From Halichoerus grypus (lineage: Eukaryota > Chordata > Mammalia > Carnivora > Phocidae): a DNA stretch of 64,000 bases. The notes under the pieces were generated by a model. It saw only the letters and a program-made list of their open reading frames with translations. It did not search any database and had not been told where the DNA came from. Each line of letters begins with the position of its first letter. Position 1 is the first letter of the stretch. Below, in pieces: positions 46,057 through 60,600 of the stretch. The translations under genes were made by a program, and so were the position numbers. The stretch lies in contig NC_135715.1 of the NCBI RefSeq assembly GCF_964656455.1, positions 161,106,437 through 161,170,436 of the forward strand, written 5' to 3'.

Positions 46057-49000
46057 ATTAAATGGATTGATATGGGCAAACCAAAAGTGAGAACAGCTTG
46101 CCTCCTTCCTCGTCTCTACTTTGTTGCTTTCACTTTATGTGTTCCCTAGACAAAACAAGAAAACTCAAAGCAATTCCCAGTAAGACTAAAGAATTCCCCC
46201 TGAGAATGCCCATCTTGATTAGAGAATCTGATAACTTTTTTTTTCCCCAAATGCGGCATGAACAGCTACTTTTTCCTGCCATTCTGAAGCTGCTGAGACA
46301 TCTTGCGGCGGTTGGAACAGCCTCCAGGCTCCCTGGGTTCTGGTGGACGCAGACTTCTCTCCCCAGCTTGTGGCTGACTGGGGACAAGCCTTCCACAATA
46401 TGGGTTTCGTTGTCTGAACTCCCTCAGCTCAGCAACGCCCCTTGTCAGAGCACAGAGCCCATAGTTATATCACAGATCAGCCCAGGAAACAGCTAGTCAT
46501 GAATCACAGAGGCTCATGGATTTCTGCTGAACAAAGAACTTCAGCTCTGGGAAACTTTCTGGCCCCGACTTTCTCTGTGTCCCAGTGGAAAAGCAGGTAA
46601 TTTCCAACCATCCTATAGAAAGCTAGTGCAAGGATCACACGAGGCAGGTGTATTCAACCCAGTCATGGCTTTATCTTCTCACATCCACAAATGCTATTTT
46701 TCATACCAGCTGCATCCTAAGCCCTGAGTTAAGATGGTGATTAGTGGTGGTGGTGGGCGTCTCAGTAGGAGCTTTCTTAAGAAGAAAGGGCTTTGATTGA
46801 GCCAATGAAAGCTGTTGCCAGGGAACCAGATGCCATGAACAGGCCACTCCAGCAGTGCAAGAATACAAACCGGGAGTGCTGGACTGAGCATTAAGTGTAC
46901 TTGGCAGCCGAGTCCTACAAGGCCTGTTAACCCTTTGTGCACCTAACCATGTCTAGACGGTGAATCAGGAGAAGGATTATCGTAAAAATCTTAAAAGCCA
47001 CTCCTGCTCTCAGTAGCTCCCATTGGAAGGCACTGTTTCAAAGATGTTCTCCCTGCTTGTCTAACCACACCCCGTGGACACCTGCTTTAGAGTGGGGTGG
47101 CATCAGAGGTGGGCATGACCGAGGGCTGGCGAGAAGCATGAGATTCTGCGGAAGGCCCTGCTCATATCTGACCACACTTGTTCTATATGACACTTGATCC
47201 AACTTGTGATAGAGTCTTAGCTGGTCTTTTGGCCCCTGGGGAAGGGACTCTGCTGCCTCAGGTGGGTCCGCTCTGTGAGATGAGAAGGAAATGCTTCTGC
47301 TCTACCTTAAGTGTATACTTACAGAGCTTCCTGGGGCCACCCAGAAGTTGGCAGTCTCTGGCCCATTTTATGATTGTTGCTTGAAGGAGCGTCGGCACAG
47401 ACTGGATCTCAGGAAAGTGGGGGGCGGGCAGGCAGAGCTGCTGTGGATGGGCCTCCCAACCTACCTCCCCAGGGACACTGTCCTCTCTCTTGCCCCACTT
47501 CCTATCCCTCTTTCCCTCATTCTTCCCCTCATCAATCCCAATTTCAGGCGTCCATGCTGGGTCCCATTACTTCACAGTGTGATTAATTCCATCTCTACAG
47601 AGGATTTTACTTGCATTTTAACTCAGTTCTCAGGAAGACCTGACTTTCCCAAAGGAAATTTTAAAAGTTGAATAACAGGCAGGGAGATCACCTGTGGGTT
47701 AGGGGCTCCTGGGTTCACAAGGTGAAGTGTAGCAATGCATAGGCCTTGAGAGGAAGGTTCTCCCAGAACCCAGGCTCCCTGATGCCCCTTCCTCTTCCTC
47801 AGACTGTCCATTCCAGCTCCCTGGGGCCGAGGGTGGAGACCTATCCATTTGTACATCGAAACCTTACCGGTGTGGGCAAACGGTGGGAAGAGAATTTGTG
47901 TCTACCTTGGGTTACACAATACATATGTCCCTGAAAAAGTACGTGTTTTATACATCAAATTAATGTTTCTCTAAAATTATTAGCAGACAGCTTACAATTT
48001 TTTTGTACAATTTTTACTCTGTGATGGTTAGAAAGTATACGAATTATTCTCATCACGGAGTTTAAAGAGTGACCTGGAAGCCCAGTGACAGAGCAGTGTC
48101 TGGTAGGCAGCCCAGAGGCTTAGACTCCACACGGGAATCCCAACCATGAGGAAAGGGCTTTCAGAACATCCCTTGGTACAGCAGAACCTCATTACTGTGT
48201 GCTCCTGGTAGGGAGAGAGTTCATGTGTGTTCTTAAGTATAGAATGGGATTTTTCGTTAAACGATACTTTCTATTTATCGAGCATATACTATGTGCCAGA
48301 CGCTGTACTCAGTGCCCTACATAAATCATCTATTTGTTAATTAAACATCATAAAAATATTTAACGAAAGTCAAAAGAAAACCTGTTCCTACAACCATACT
48401 AATGACATTCATAAAATATTTTATCTCCTTACTCCAATGTTCAATGGTTCTAAATTATCAGGATCCATGTAGTTTTGATGAATGGCATCTGCTCCAACAT
48501 CCTCCCTTTAGAATTGAAATCACTACTGCTCTCATCACCCTCCACAGGTTGGTTCCTGTGAAGGTTTGTTACTTTTGCCCCCAGTGACTGAGCCGCTAGC
48601 CAGAACAGTGATTGATTTTCTCCATGTTAGGAAAGATCCAAAAATGTGTGATTTTTATTTCTTCTCCAACCTTACTATCTCCCCCATCATAAATTCAGAA
48701 AGCTTGCAATTACGGTGAGCACTCCTACTAATAAAATGAAGCCCTGAGCAAAAGCCTAGCTAAGTATTTTAGACTCCCAAAGCAAACCCTTCAGAAAGAT
48801 CTAAAAAACATAGATCTTCAGTCCCCTCCCTCCTGAACCAGGCAGGCCACGGGGTCATAATTTATACATAAAGAGAGAAAGGAAGCAGGGAGTCATCACT
48901 GACTTTCTCCCTTGCTATGATTCTAGAATATTCTTTATTGCCATTCATATTTTCTTCTTTCAAACCTGACCTGCACCACATGAGAACCTAGCCTCTGAGC

Positions 49001-50000
49001 AAGTCAAGTAACTTACCCTCAGCAGGTCTGTGCTTCTTCCAACAAGTTTAGAGGGCCATATCTTCCACACTGATTTGGTGCCTTTTCAGCCTTTGAATAC
49101 CAAGTTTTCGTTGGTCAGTCTTTAACCTATACCTTTAAGCTTTGCAATGTGGGCAAACGATAGCCTATTAAAACAGGCTTTGAACTAATTATCTTCTTTT
49201 GTATATCTTTCCTACTCACCCAAAGATCACTGCACATCTCCCTGGGCATGTGAAAACGCAAGCAACAAATTTTTACTCAGCTCTTACTTTATGCAAGGAT
49301 GCTGTGGGAAGTACTAAGAATCATAAGACGAAGTCCTTACCTTCCAAAGACTTACAGTCTAGTTGGAAGTATAAAACACAAGCAAATGGAAAGAGACTTA
49401 ATGATGCAAGGCCATGCTGATTGTCATCTACACAGCGTATATTTTTAAAAATCCTTTGTTTTGACTTTCTCATACAGCTTGTCTTTGGTACTTATGGTAA
49501 GTAACTGTGGATGGCTCTATCAACCTTCCCGCCAGAGCAAGAGACTGAAAAGCTGAAAATGGGATTTCCTAGACTCTCTTGCAACCAGATTTGCATGATA
49601 AAGTGAGGAGAAGCTAGGTTGAGGAGATAGGAGTATTCTGGGGCCTCCACAGGGCCCGACACAGATCTGCTGTGCAGTCACCAGCTCTGAGGCTGAAGAG
49701 GGTGTTGTGATGATCTTGGTCCCAGCCATTTCCTGACTGCTGGATATTAACCATGATGTAGCTTCTCAGGAATATTTGCTACTACTCTGTTGGAGAAATG
49801 GGATGAACAACAGGCTGGCATGAGGACCGAATTTGGACAAGATCCCTTTTCACCTCTCGTTTGCTCTGTGGCTTTGTGCAAATCATTTAATTTCTCTGTG
49901 CATGGATCTTTCCTCTGTGGGTAACAAGGGCAATGCCAATGACTCTTCTTGTAGGCTGCCCCTGCAGGTGAATACAATCCCTGGAAAACACTATCATACT
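46057..50000. other. Intergenic, no gene seen
   Basis: Nearly 4 kb without a Can-SINE. A short reversed MIR piece lies at about 48,262-48,330 (ATTTATCGAGCATATACTAT) and L2-like wording at about 49,265-49,390. The open frames have no family resemblance. Confidence 0.45.
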
Positions 50001-50008
50001 GCACTTTA

Positions 50009-50219
50009 TGTATTTTTTCAACTTTTTTTTTAATTAGAGAGAGAGTGAGAGCATGAGCAGGGGTGAGATGGGCAGAGGGAGAGGGAGAGAGTGAATCTCA
50101 AGCAGACTCCATGATGCGCAGGGAGCCCAACACGGGGCTCGATCCCACGACACTGAGATCATGACCTGAGTCAAAATCAAGAGTCAGCTGCTTAACCAAC
50201 TGCACCACCCAGGTGTCTC
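50009..50219 (-). mobile_element. Can-SINE (older)
   Basis: Reversed, diverged copy. Flanked by CATACTGCACTTTA (49,995-50,008) and CATACTGCCCTTTA (50,220-50,233). Confidence 0.92.
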
Positions 50220-50233
50220 CATACTGCCCTTTA

Positions 50234-51239
50234 AAGGGGGATGAGGATCCTGACACTATCCCACAGGCCACTTCCCCAGAATGGCATCCATTTACCCCAA
50301 GCACTTTGGAGCAAGGGACAAATTCCTGGTTGCAGTGGGGACATGGCCATTGAACAACATCTCTTTTCTTTGTTTCATGTGGTTTCTATTTATTTACAGA
50401 GTGCCATGGTTATTCATGATGCTTTACAAACCATAAAAACAAGGTCTCCACCCTATAGAATTTACAGTGTAATTTAAACAGACATGCTGCATGGGCTGAC
50501 AGGTCAGGCATGCCGGGAGATGGTGTTGGTGTTATATAACATGGGTGTGGAGGGTTTCTTCTTGAGTTATAAATACTTTCCAGTTACAAGGGCCTTTCAT
50601 CTGGGATCCCCAAGCACTTTAGAATAGCAATAACCTCAATTGCTTTCTAAATGCACTTTCCATAAACTGCTGTGGGGACTGAGTAAATGCTTTTAAATGT
50701 CTATTAATTGATCTGTACATCTGTTCATTGTCCATATTAAACAGCATGGATGTAAATACGACAGTTTAGGAGAGGCCTGGTTTGGGCTGTGGTCTGGCTG
50801 CTCACCGATTACAACCCCAAAGAGGCCTGGGAGCCTTGCCACGGTGTTGGGAGAGCTTGATGGGCACCTGGGTATTTTGCTCACTCAACCTAGACTCAGC
50901 GAGGTCACTTCCTGGGGTTTACCGTGTATGGGTGACTTAACATTTCCAAGTCAGGTGAGCTCAGAGGAAGAATTTCCATTGGAGAAACTTGGAGTCATTC
51001 CTTGGCTGACAGTAGTGGTTCTTATTCGGGTCTCAGTTGCTCAGTCACTTCCTTCTTGTGCTCCTTACTCTTCCCTGAGCAATGGCATTTGCAAAACGGC
51101 AACATCTATATTTTATTGCAGTCAGTATGGAGTCTCCCCCTCTATGTCTCACTCAAAGATCAGTTAGGTGAGTGATTATTCCTGATGATTTGATTAATTC
51201 ATTCAAATCCAAGAGAAGGTTGGCCTGGGCTGCAAGGTC
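50234..51239. other. Intergenic, no gene seen
   Basis: Weak L2-like wording near 50,380-50,480; otherwise nothing recognised. Confidence 0.4.
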
Positions 51240-52240
51240 CTGAAAGTCCCTCATTCTGTCCATCCTTTATACTGTTCTCAGAGTTATCTTTCTAAAACCC
51301 AGATGGAATCCCATCAACCCCCTGCTTTAAAAAACCTACCTGAGTGAAGTATGTCAATTACTTGTCAGTGAAACTAGAAAAATAAATAAAAAGAGAAAAG
51401 GAAAAAAAAGAAATCAATTCTACTAGAAATCACCCACTTAAGCCTACTGTAAAAAGAACCATGCTTTTCTACCCACTGCAAACAACACAGCATAGAAGTG
51501 GCCAAATAAAGGAATGTTTGAGACTACAAACACTGTAGTACTTTACACAGTCTTTTATTACAGAACAAGTAGAACTAGTGTCATACAAATTACTCGGAAC
51601 TACTCTATTTTATGATATATTCCATGTAATTTAATTTTCAGTAATGGATCAGGGCTGTTTCTTCCTTTGAAATTCAAAATAAATCTCATTACAAACTTGT
51701 GAACCATTCTGAGGAAAACAAATACAAAAACAAAGTGACCATTAATGTCCTTTTCAAGTCTGAAGTTCTATGAAAACACGAAGGTTAGGAAACGACCTGT
51801 GCTTTAATGACCAAAAGGTTTGAAATGATACTACTAAAAATGTCTAAGCAATCTAATTCTGAATCTAATAATTTCCACGTTTTACTGGTTTTGCCTCAAA
51901 ACCCTTCACATCTATTCTTTTCACCCCTCTCCCACTCCCGCATCTCATAAAATAAAAGAACAAACAAAGAAACCTGAAGAATAAAGTCCAAAGTTCCTTC
52001 GCAGGGCACATGTGGCCTTCATGGCCTCGGCCAACTGGCCTATTTCTCCAGCTGCATCTCTACCCACGTGACCTGTGGCTTTGGCTATGCCAAAGACATT
52101 GCCCCATCTCCAGAGATCTCAAACTTTCCTGTCCGTGCCTCCTGCAATATCCTCTTTCATCTCCCCTTCCTGCCATACACTGCTGTCTATCAAAGCCCAC
52201 CTTTAATATCCCTCCTCTTCGTAGCCTTCTACAAAGCCCA
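51240..52240 (+). repeat. L2 split by an unidentified insertion
   Basis: L2 sequence runs to about 51,340 (CCCATCAACCCCCTGCTTTA) and resumes about 51,970 (AATAAAGTCCAAAGTTCCTT, ATGTGGCCTTCATGGCC), consecutive in L2. About 620 bp of AT-rich, unassigned sequence lies between. Confidence 0.6.
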
Positions 52241-52374
52241 CCACCACACAACACCCACCCACCTCTTTTCCTGGAGCACCTACTTAACTCCACCTCCATT
52301 ATCATATCTGTCACATCGCCTCTCAGGTACTGGTTCATATAGGCCTGTCTTCTCAACCCTGCTGGGATCTTCTT

Positions 52375-52779
52375 TTCTTTCTTTAGTTTCATTATTAACA
52401 TATAATGTGTTATTTGTTTCAGGGGTACAGGTCTGTGATTCATCAGTCTTACACAACACACAGCGCTCACCACAACACATACACTCTCCAATGTCCATCA
52501 CCCAGTTACCCCATTCCCCCACCACCAGCAACCCTCAGTTTGTTTCCTGAGATTAAGAGTCTTTTATGGTTTGTCTCCTTCTCCAGTTTTGTCTTGTTTC
52601 ATTTTTCCCTCTCTTCCCCTATCGTCCTCTGTTTTGTTTCTTAAATTCCACATATTGGTGAGATCAAATGATAATTGTCTTTCTCTGATTGACTTATTTC
52701 ACTTAGCATAATACCCTCTAGTTCCATCCACGTCATTGCAAATGGCAAGATTTCGATTTTTGATGGCTGCGTAATATTC

Positions 52780-52816
<37 letters not shown>

Positions 52817-52984
52817 ACATCTTCTTTATCCATTCATCTGTTGATGGACATCTCGGCTCTTTCCATAGTTTGGCTATTGTGGACATCGCTGCTATAAACA
52901 TTGGGGTGCAGGTGCCCCTTCGGATCACATACATTTGTATCTTTGTGGTAAATACACAGCAGTGCAATTGCTGGGTCATAGGGT
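52375..52984 (-). mobile_element. 5'-truncated LINE-1, 3' end
   Basis: On the minus strand it encodes the degenerate C-terminal end of L1 ORF2 (recognisable DEWIKKMWYIY block) plus the 3' UTR. A (TA)n tract at 52,784-52,816 sits in it. The 16-bp duplication CTGCTGGGATCTTCTT (52,359-52,374) recurs with one mismatch at 52,985-53,000. Inactive fragment of about 0.6 kb. Confidence 0.9.
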
Positions 52985-53288
52985 CTGCTGGGAGCTTCTT
53001 GAGGACAGGGGCCATGTATAGTCATATATATTAATATATGTTATATTATATAATTAATTAATAATATATAATTAATATGTATCTCTCTCAGTAAAGTTTT
53101 GTTGAGTGTCCTTTTTGCACATCAAAGGAGCAGAGTGGGAAAGACAGGGAGCAACTGTAGCTTAAGAGCCCCATAAACTATTTGAAACCCACATCTTGTA
53201 GGATTTTGTCTCACCTGCTGTGAGGAGCTCACCCCACAATAATGCTGACCAATTGGCCTTCAGATTATAAAGTGATAAATTCAGTTTT

Positions 53289-54057
53289 TTTGTTTTCTTC
53301 TCTTTTTTTAAGACTTAATTGTGGTAAAATATGTATAACATGAAATTTATCATTTCAGTCATTTTTAAATGTACCATTCATTAACATTAAATATATTCAT
53401 GTTGTTGTACAATTATCACCACCACCCATCTCCAAATTTTTTCATCTTCCCAAACTGAAGATTAAACATTAAACACTAACTTTCCATTCCCTCCTCCCAC
53501 TCACCCTGGCAAACACCATTCTACCTTTTGTCTCTATGAATTTGACTACTTTGAGTACCTCATATAATTGGAATCGTGTAATCTTTTCCCTTTTGTGACT
53601 GGTTTATTTCACTTAGCATAATGTCTTCAAGTTTCTTCCATATTGTAGCCTGAGACCGAATTTCTTTCCTTTTCAAGGTTAGATAATAGTCCATTGTATG
53701 TATTTGTGACATTTTGTTCATTCATCTGTCAGTGGATGCTTGACTTGTTTCCATATTTTGGCTATTGTGATACTGCTATAAACATGGGGTATTTAAATAT
53801 CTATTTGAATCCTTGCTTTCATTTCTTTTGGATTATATACCCAGAAGTGGAATTGCTGGATCATATGGTATTCATTTTTTGAGGAACTGCCATACCGTTT
53901 TCCACAGTGGCCGCACTGTTTCACATTCCCAGCAACGGTGCACAAGGGTCCTAATTTCTTCGTGTCCTCACTAACACTTGGTATTTTGTTTTGTTTTGTT
54001 TTTTAGCAATAGCCATTCTAATGAGTATTGAAATGGCACCCACTGTGGTTTTGACTG
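53289..54057 (-). mobile_element. Older 5'-truncated LINE-1 (L1M-type)
   Basis: Reversed L1 3' end (GGCTATTGTGATACTGCTAT, GGAATTGCTGGATCATATGG, CAATAGCCATTCTAATGAG) more diverged than the neighbour. Flanked by AATTCAGTTTT at 53,278-53,288 and 54,058-54,068. Confidence 0.85.
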
Positions 54058-54431
54058 AATTCAGTTTTGAACCTCTGCATTCAATGCCTTAATTTTCCAT
54101 GATAAACCAAATCTAATTATATAGCATGACCTGTATTTTTTCCTCCTGAGCCTTGAACCTGCCTTCTGGGAAAGTCACCACCACGGAGGGAGATCTAAAA
54201 GGTCACTGGGCCCATAGCCTGTTGTACTTCTTCCGGAAAGTCTGCAGGGGGCACTCTCACAAGGTTGCCATGGGGGCTCAGCTGACGATGACAGGGCAGG
54301 TTGGTTTTCCAGATCAAAGCAGGGTTCTAGATCACCAGCCAAAGGGTCCTTTGGTTTCCTGACTCTCTTTGCCCCCGTCCTGCCCTCCTAGTGTCAGCAT
54401 CGAGGAGAACCAAGCAGCCCAGGCTATAGCC

Positions 54432-54592
54432 ATGTTTCCCAAAGTGGGTGCTAACGGTATGTGGAGTGGGAAAATTCTGCATCATGCAGGACAGTCCTGC
54501 ACACTGCAGACCATTTAGCATCCCAGGACCCTGCCTGCTAAATGCCAGTAGAGGTCCCCAGTCATTGTGACAACCCAAATGTCACCCCCACA
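54432..54592 (-). repeat. MER20-like hAT DNA-transposon remnant
   Basis: Reversed element: GCAGGACAGTCCTGCACACT, TAGCATCCCAGGACCCTGCC and GTGACAACCCAAATGTCACC match MER20 wording in order. Both ends are eroded. Confidence 0.6.
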
Positions 54593-55056
54593 CACACATC
54601 TTCCAAGTACCCCCCCTCTGGAAATTGGGAGTTGCCCAAATGAAATATGCAAAGGAACCTGGAGATTCCCAGTATCTGCGCTCACCCATGCAAAGCAGCA
54701 GCTACCATGAAAGGCCTCATGTCCAGTTGAGGAGATGCTGGAGCTTGGCCAACGAAAACGTCACAGTTGCTTTAGGTGACCGAGACAACTCCTCTGAATC
54801 TGCTAGTGGTTAGTTGACAGTGAAAGGCTAGCATATCAAGAGAAAGGGGAAGACACTTTCTAAAAGCAAGATGAGTACTATAACAGAAAAAATACCCCAA
54901 TATCACCCCCTGCTCCTGCGATCAGGACTTGAAATCTGAGCCTGGTCCCTTAAACGTCCATTTGACCTTCCCTACCCCCGCCCCCCCAGTGTGTGAACAC
55001 TGCCCGCAGCAGTCTCTGCCTTGCCTGGGCTGGTTTAAGAGACTTCACGTCCCTGT

Positions 55057-55070
55057 GCTGCCATAGCAAC
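55057..55070 (+). promoter_or_regulatory. Candidate RFX X-box upstream of KIAA2012
   Basis: GCTGCCATAGCAAC fits the X-box consensus RYYRYY-N2-RRNRAC at every defined position. It lies 396 bp before the KIAA2012 start codon. RFX factors drive ciliary genes through such sites. The functional call is inference. Confidence 0.5.
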
Positions 55071-55432
55071 CAGGAAACAACCTTCCGCTCACAATGAGAA
55101 GGATGGTGCAGTGGCCCAGATCTGTAGATGCACACGGCCCCGTAACAGAGCAACAGGACCAAGGGACAACAAGGGCGCAGGCGAAGGAGAGAGAGAGGTT
55201 GCCCAGAGAGTAGACAATCCAGAGCTTGAGGAGTCTGGGTTTGCGGTTTATTTTTTCTCCCGACAAAGACACACACTGTCTAAACTGTGTGGCTGGTTGT
55301 TATTAAGAAGCTGCTGTACGAAGGAAAAATGTATTTAATAAAAGGCCCAGTGTTTGTGGTCTTCTTGGGCTCACTGCTGAGCTCAGGAAATCTTGAGGTG
55401 TGACCAGTTTTCAGCCTTCAAAACCAAGATGA

Positions 55433-57675
<2,243 letters not shown>

Positions 57676-57687
57676 ACTCCCTAGTTT

Positions 57688-57882
57688 GTTTTTTTTTTTT
57701 AAAGATTTTATTTATTTATTTGAGAGAGAGCAGAGAGTGGGGAGGGAGGGGATAGAGGGGCAGAGGGAGAGGCCGACTCCCTGCTTAGCAGGGAGCCTGA
57801 TGTGGGGCTTGATCCCAGGACCCCGAGATCATGACCTGAGCCGAAGGCAGACGTTTAACCAACTGAGCCACCCAGGCACCCC
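57688..57882 (-). mobile_element. Can-SINE in KIAA2012 intron
   Basis: Reversed copy, antisense to the gene. Flanked by similar ACTCCCTAGTTT and CTGCTCCCGAGTTT. Confidence 0.93.
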
Positions 57883-57904
57883 GACTGCTCCCGAGTTTAC
57901 TGCT

Positions 57905-58370
57905 GGCTTCTCATCTCCCACAGGCTAAAGTCATTAGCTTCTTATGCCAGGCCCTTCAGGCTGACTTTCTTTTCTAAAGCTAGCAGCATCTGCCAGTCGT
58001 TCTTACCACCACCTTAACTATGAACCCCTCAAGACCCCACCCATGTGAATAGCTCAGTGTTCCCCACACATTCTGTGCCCTTTTCTGACTATGCTTTTGC
58101 ATCTGCTTCTATGCTCCTGCTTACACTTCAAAGCTCCTGCTGACCCTTCAAAATACGACTCAGATGTCCTTTCCTCAGTGAAGCTTTCTCCCATTTCTCT
58201 AGGCAAAGATATCCCATTGCTCTCTCCTCTGTGAACATTCCCATAGCATCATGCATTGCAATGTATCTCTTTATCCATCTGTTACCATCTCCTTGAGGGC
58301 AGGGACCATGTCTAAATCATTTCCAGAAAACAGTGACTACCCACAAATGTTGGTGGAATGAATAAATCGA
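57905..58370 (+). repeat. L2 3'-end fragment
   Basis: CATCTCCCACAGGCTAAAGT, TCAGTGAAGCTTTCTCCCAT, TTGAGGGCAGGGACCATGTC and GTTGGTGGAATGAATAAAT appear in L2 order, including its 3' terminus. Confidence 0.75.
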
Positions 58371-58512
58371 TCCTGTAGGGCATTTTCAGTGTTTCTTACA
58401 TCATCTCCCAATATCATTGTTGGGCAACTTATCACCTACCCCACCCTAGACAGAGTTTCCAAAAGGAAAGATTCCTGTCCCCTTTTCCTTCTTTCAAAAT
58501 ACAGAGAAGCTT

Positions 58513-58684
58513 TTTTTTTTTTTTAAGATTTTATTTATTTGAGAGAGAGAGAGCAGCAGAGGGAGAGGGAGAAGCAGGTTCCTTGCTGAGCAGGGAGCCG
58601 GATGTGGGGCTCGATCCCAGGAGCCTGGGATCATGACCTGAGCCAAAGGCAGACACTTAACTGCCTGAGCCCCCCAGGCATCCC
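58513..58684 (-). mobile_element. Can-SINE in KIAA2012 intron, recent
   Basis: Reversed copy with the perfect 18-bp duplication CAAAATACAGAGAAGCTT at 58,495-58,512 and 58,685-58,702. Confidence 0.97.
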
Positions 58685-58779
58685 CAAAATACAGAGAAGC
58701 TTAATGATGTGACCAAATGCCCATTGTCCTTTGTCTTAGAATCATAAATTTTTGGGTGAAAGGAAACCAATTATTGTGG

Positions 58780-58985
58780 AAATCTTACTATTATTTTATA
58801 GCCCTTATTTTATTTAATCTTCACAGTGACTCAGTGACATATGGTTTTTCTTCCCCCCTTTCATAAATGAGAAAACTGAGGCTCAGAGGAGTTAAGTGAC
58901 CTGGCCAATGTCTCAGAGCTAGTAAGTGACAGAGCCAGAATTCCAGCCCGGAATTGCCTGCCTCTCTAGGGCAGCATGCTTTGTA
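58780..58985 (-). repeat. MIR SINE remnant
   Basis: Reversed MIR: CATAAATGAGAAAACTGAGG, AGTTAAGTGACCTGGCC, CTAGTAAGTGACAGAGCCAG. Well kept core. Confidence 0.85.
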
Positions 58986-59950
58986 CTTTGCCCTATTGTC
59001 TGTGGACTTGGAAGGGCCCCCAGATGTCATTGTGCCAGGCCTTGGCCTATTTGTCCTCAAATCCATTCCTCACCTTTACTTTACTCTGCTCTGCACAAAA
59101 GTGGGGTTGACCACAGGCTATATGTAATTCCACAAACATCTGTGTCAACTAACTTCTAATTGAATTTGCTAGTGGAAGACACCGGAAGGAGACAGGAAAG
59201 AGAGGAGAGAAGAAAGCCAAGGTATTTCTCCCCTTCCATTCCATCTGTAGGTGTTGAGAAACACCCGCATCCCCTCTGTGGTCCAGCTCCCTCCCGACAG
59301 ACAGGCCCAGTGTGGCTCCTCACCAGGTTCCTCCAGCTGACCCCACCTGCTCCTCCCTCTGTCCTTGAGCCCAGGGATGGTGCTGGCTTTTTGATTACTA
59401 ATCTCAGCGTTGCCTCGCCGTCTTCCTGGCTTCTGAGCTCTCTAATCACCTGTGCAACCAATGCCCTGATTTAAATTTTTGCTGCGTTTAAGTACTTAGA
59501 GTGGTTTCTGTTTTCCTAATTAAACACTGCTATGTAGGCTAACTTCCTGTCAAGAGTAAGAATCCCTTCCACAGCTTTCAGACACTTGACTATTTCAGGC
59601 AGCAGGGATATTTTTACTTTATAAAGTAGAAGAGTCTATTTGGGGATGGCTACCTCTTGGGTTAGACTTGAGCTCAGTGAAAAGAGGGTAAGTTCCTGTC
59701 CTCCCCTGGTACCCACCTACCAGATTTATAACACACACCTGTAACAAAACACAATATGTCATCTACCCCCGAGTGGGGAGAAGGGAAATTGTGTGAAGAA
59801 ATCAGAAACGAAAGAAAAGAATAGTTACAGGCAGAAATTCACGATTGGAGGACATTGTAGGTTGAAATAGGAGGAGCAATTTGAAGGGATTTGGGATTAA
59901 AGAAAAGGAACAGCTCAGAAGAGGAGAGCTTTATAAACTACAGACCACCA
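58986..59950 (+). other. KIAA2012: KIAA2012 intron 2, unassigned stretch
   Basis: Unique-looking intronic sequence with no repeat recognised and no exon supported. A short purine-rich patch at 59,173-59,220 resembles an exon enhancer but lacks a good acceptor. Confidence 0.45.
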
Positions 59951-60370
59951 TCTGATTATGAAAACTACAGACTACATCATAACATCCGGTGCTGAGAAGG
60001 CTGTGGGGAAATGAGCTGTCTCATACATTAGGAGCACATTCACATGACTTTTCGGGAGGGCATTTTGGCAAAAGCCTATAAAGAGCTAATACTCTGATTC
60101 GGCATTCTACTTTTAGGAATTTGCCTTAGGAAATAATCAGAGCTGTGCCCAATGATTTACACCCAAGAATGTTTACTACAGGTTATTTATTACTATACAA
60201 AACATTGAAAATAATAAATGTCCAACAATGAAACATTGATTAAATAAATTATAGTACAGTCATATAATGGGTTTGGAGTCAGGCAATAAAGTCATGTACT
60301 AGTCATGAATAACGTGAGAAAATATCCACAGTATATTCTTAGGACAGATTACAATGTAATATTCATCTAA
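59950..60370 (+). repeat. Old LINE-1 fragment (L1M-type)
   Basis: Degenerate plus-strand L1 ORF2/3' wording: GGTGCTGAGAAGGCTGTGGG, CATTTTGGCAAAAGCC, TTGCCTTAGGAAATAATCAG, GTCCAACAATGAAACATTGA. Same sense as the gene, decayed. Confidence 0.6.
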
Positions 60371-60379
60371 TAAAAATAC

Positions 60380-60600
60380 TGAAGTTCATTAACATTTTTT
60401 GAGTATTTACTACGTTCCTGCTACCGTTTTAAGTACTCTCTGTGTATAACTCATGTATGCTTCCTATCAGTCCTGAGGGTGTACTGTTATTAACCCATTT
60501 TAGAGGTGAGGAAATTGAAGCACAGAGAGCTTGAGTCATTCACTCAAGATTATACAGCCATGTAGATGATCACCCCAGAATTCGAGACTAGGCAGTACAG
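60380..60600 (-). repeat. MIR/L2 remnant
   Basis: Reversed: GAGTATTTACTACGTTCCTG and TTTTAGAGGTGAGGAAATTG with following ACACAGAGAGCTTGAG-like core. Confidence 0.65.

Noticed and set aside
46098..46496. 132-codon plus-strand frame
   Set aside because: No recognisable domain; overlaps equally long frames in other phases and looks like chance.
52784..52816. Regular (TA)n array considered as a structured repeat locus
   Set aside because: Simple dinucleotide expansion inside an L1 3' region; no spacers, so not CRISPR-like.
52641..53015. 124-codon minus-strand frame with a DEWIKKMW motif
   Set aside because: It is the decayed C-terminal end of LINE-1 ORF2 in a 5'-truncated copy, annotated as a mobile element.
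59173..59220. Possible further KIAA2012 exon (purine-rich patch after TTTGCTAG)
   Set aside because: No polypyrimidine tract, no remembered protein match and only 48 bases; not supportable.
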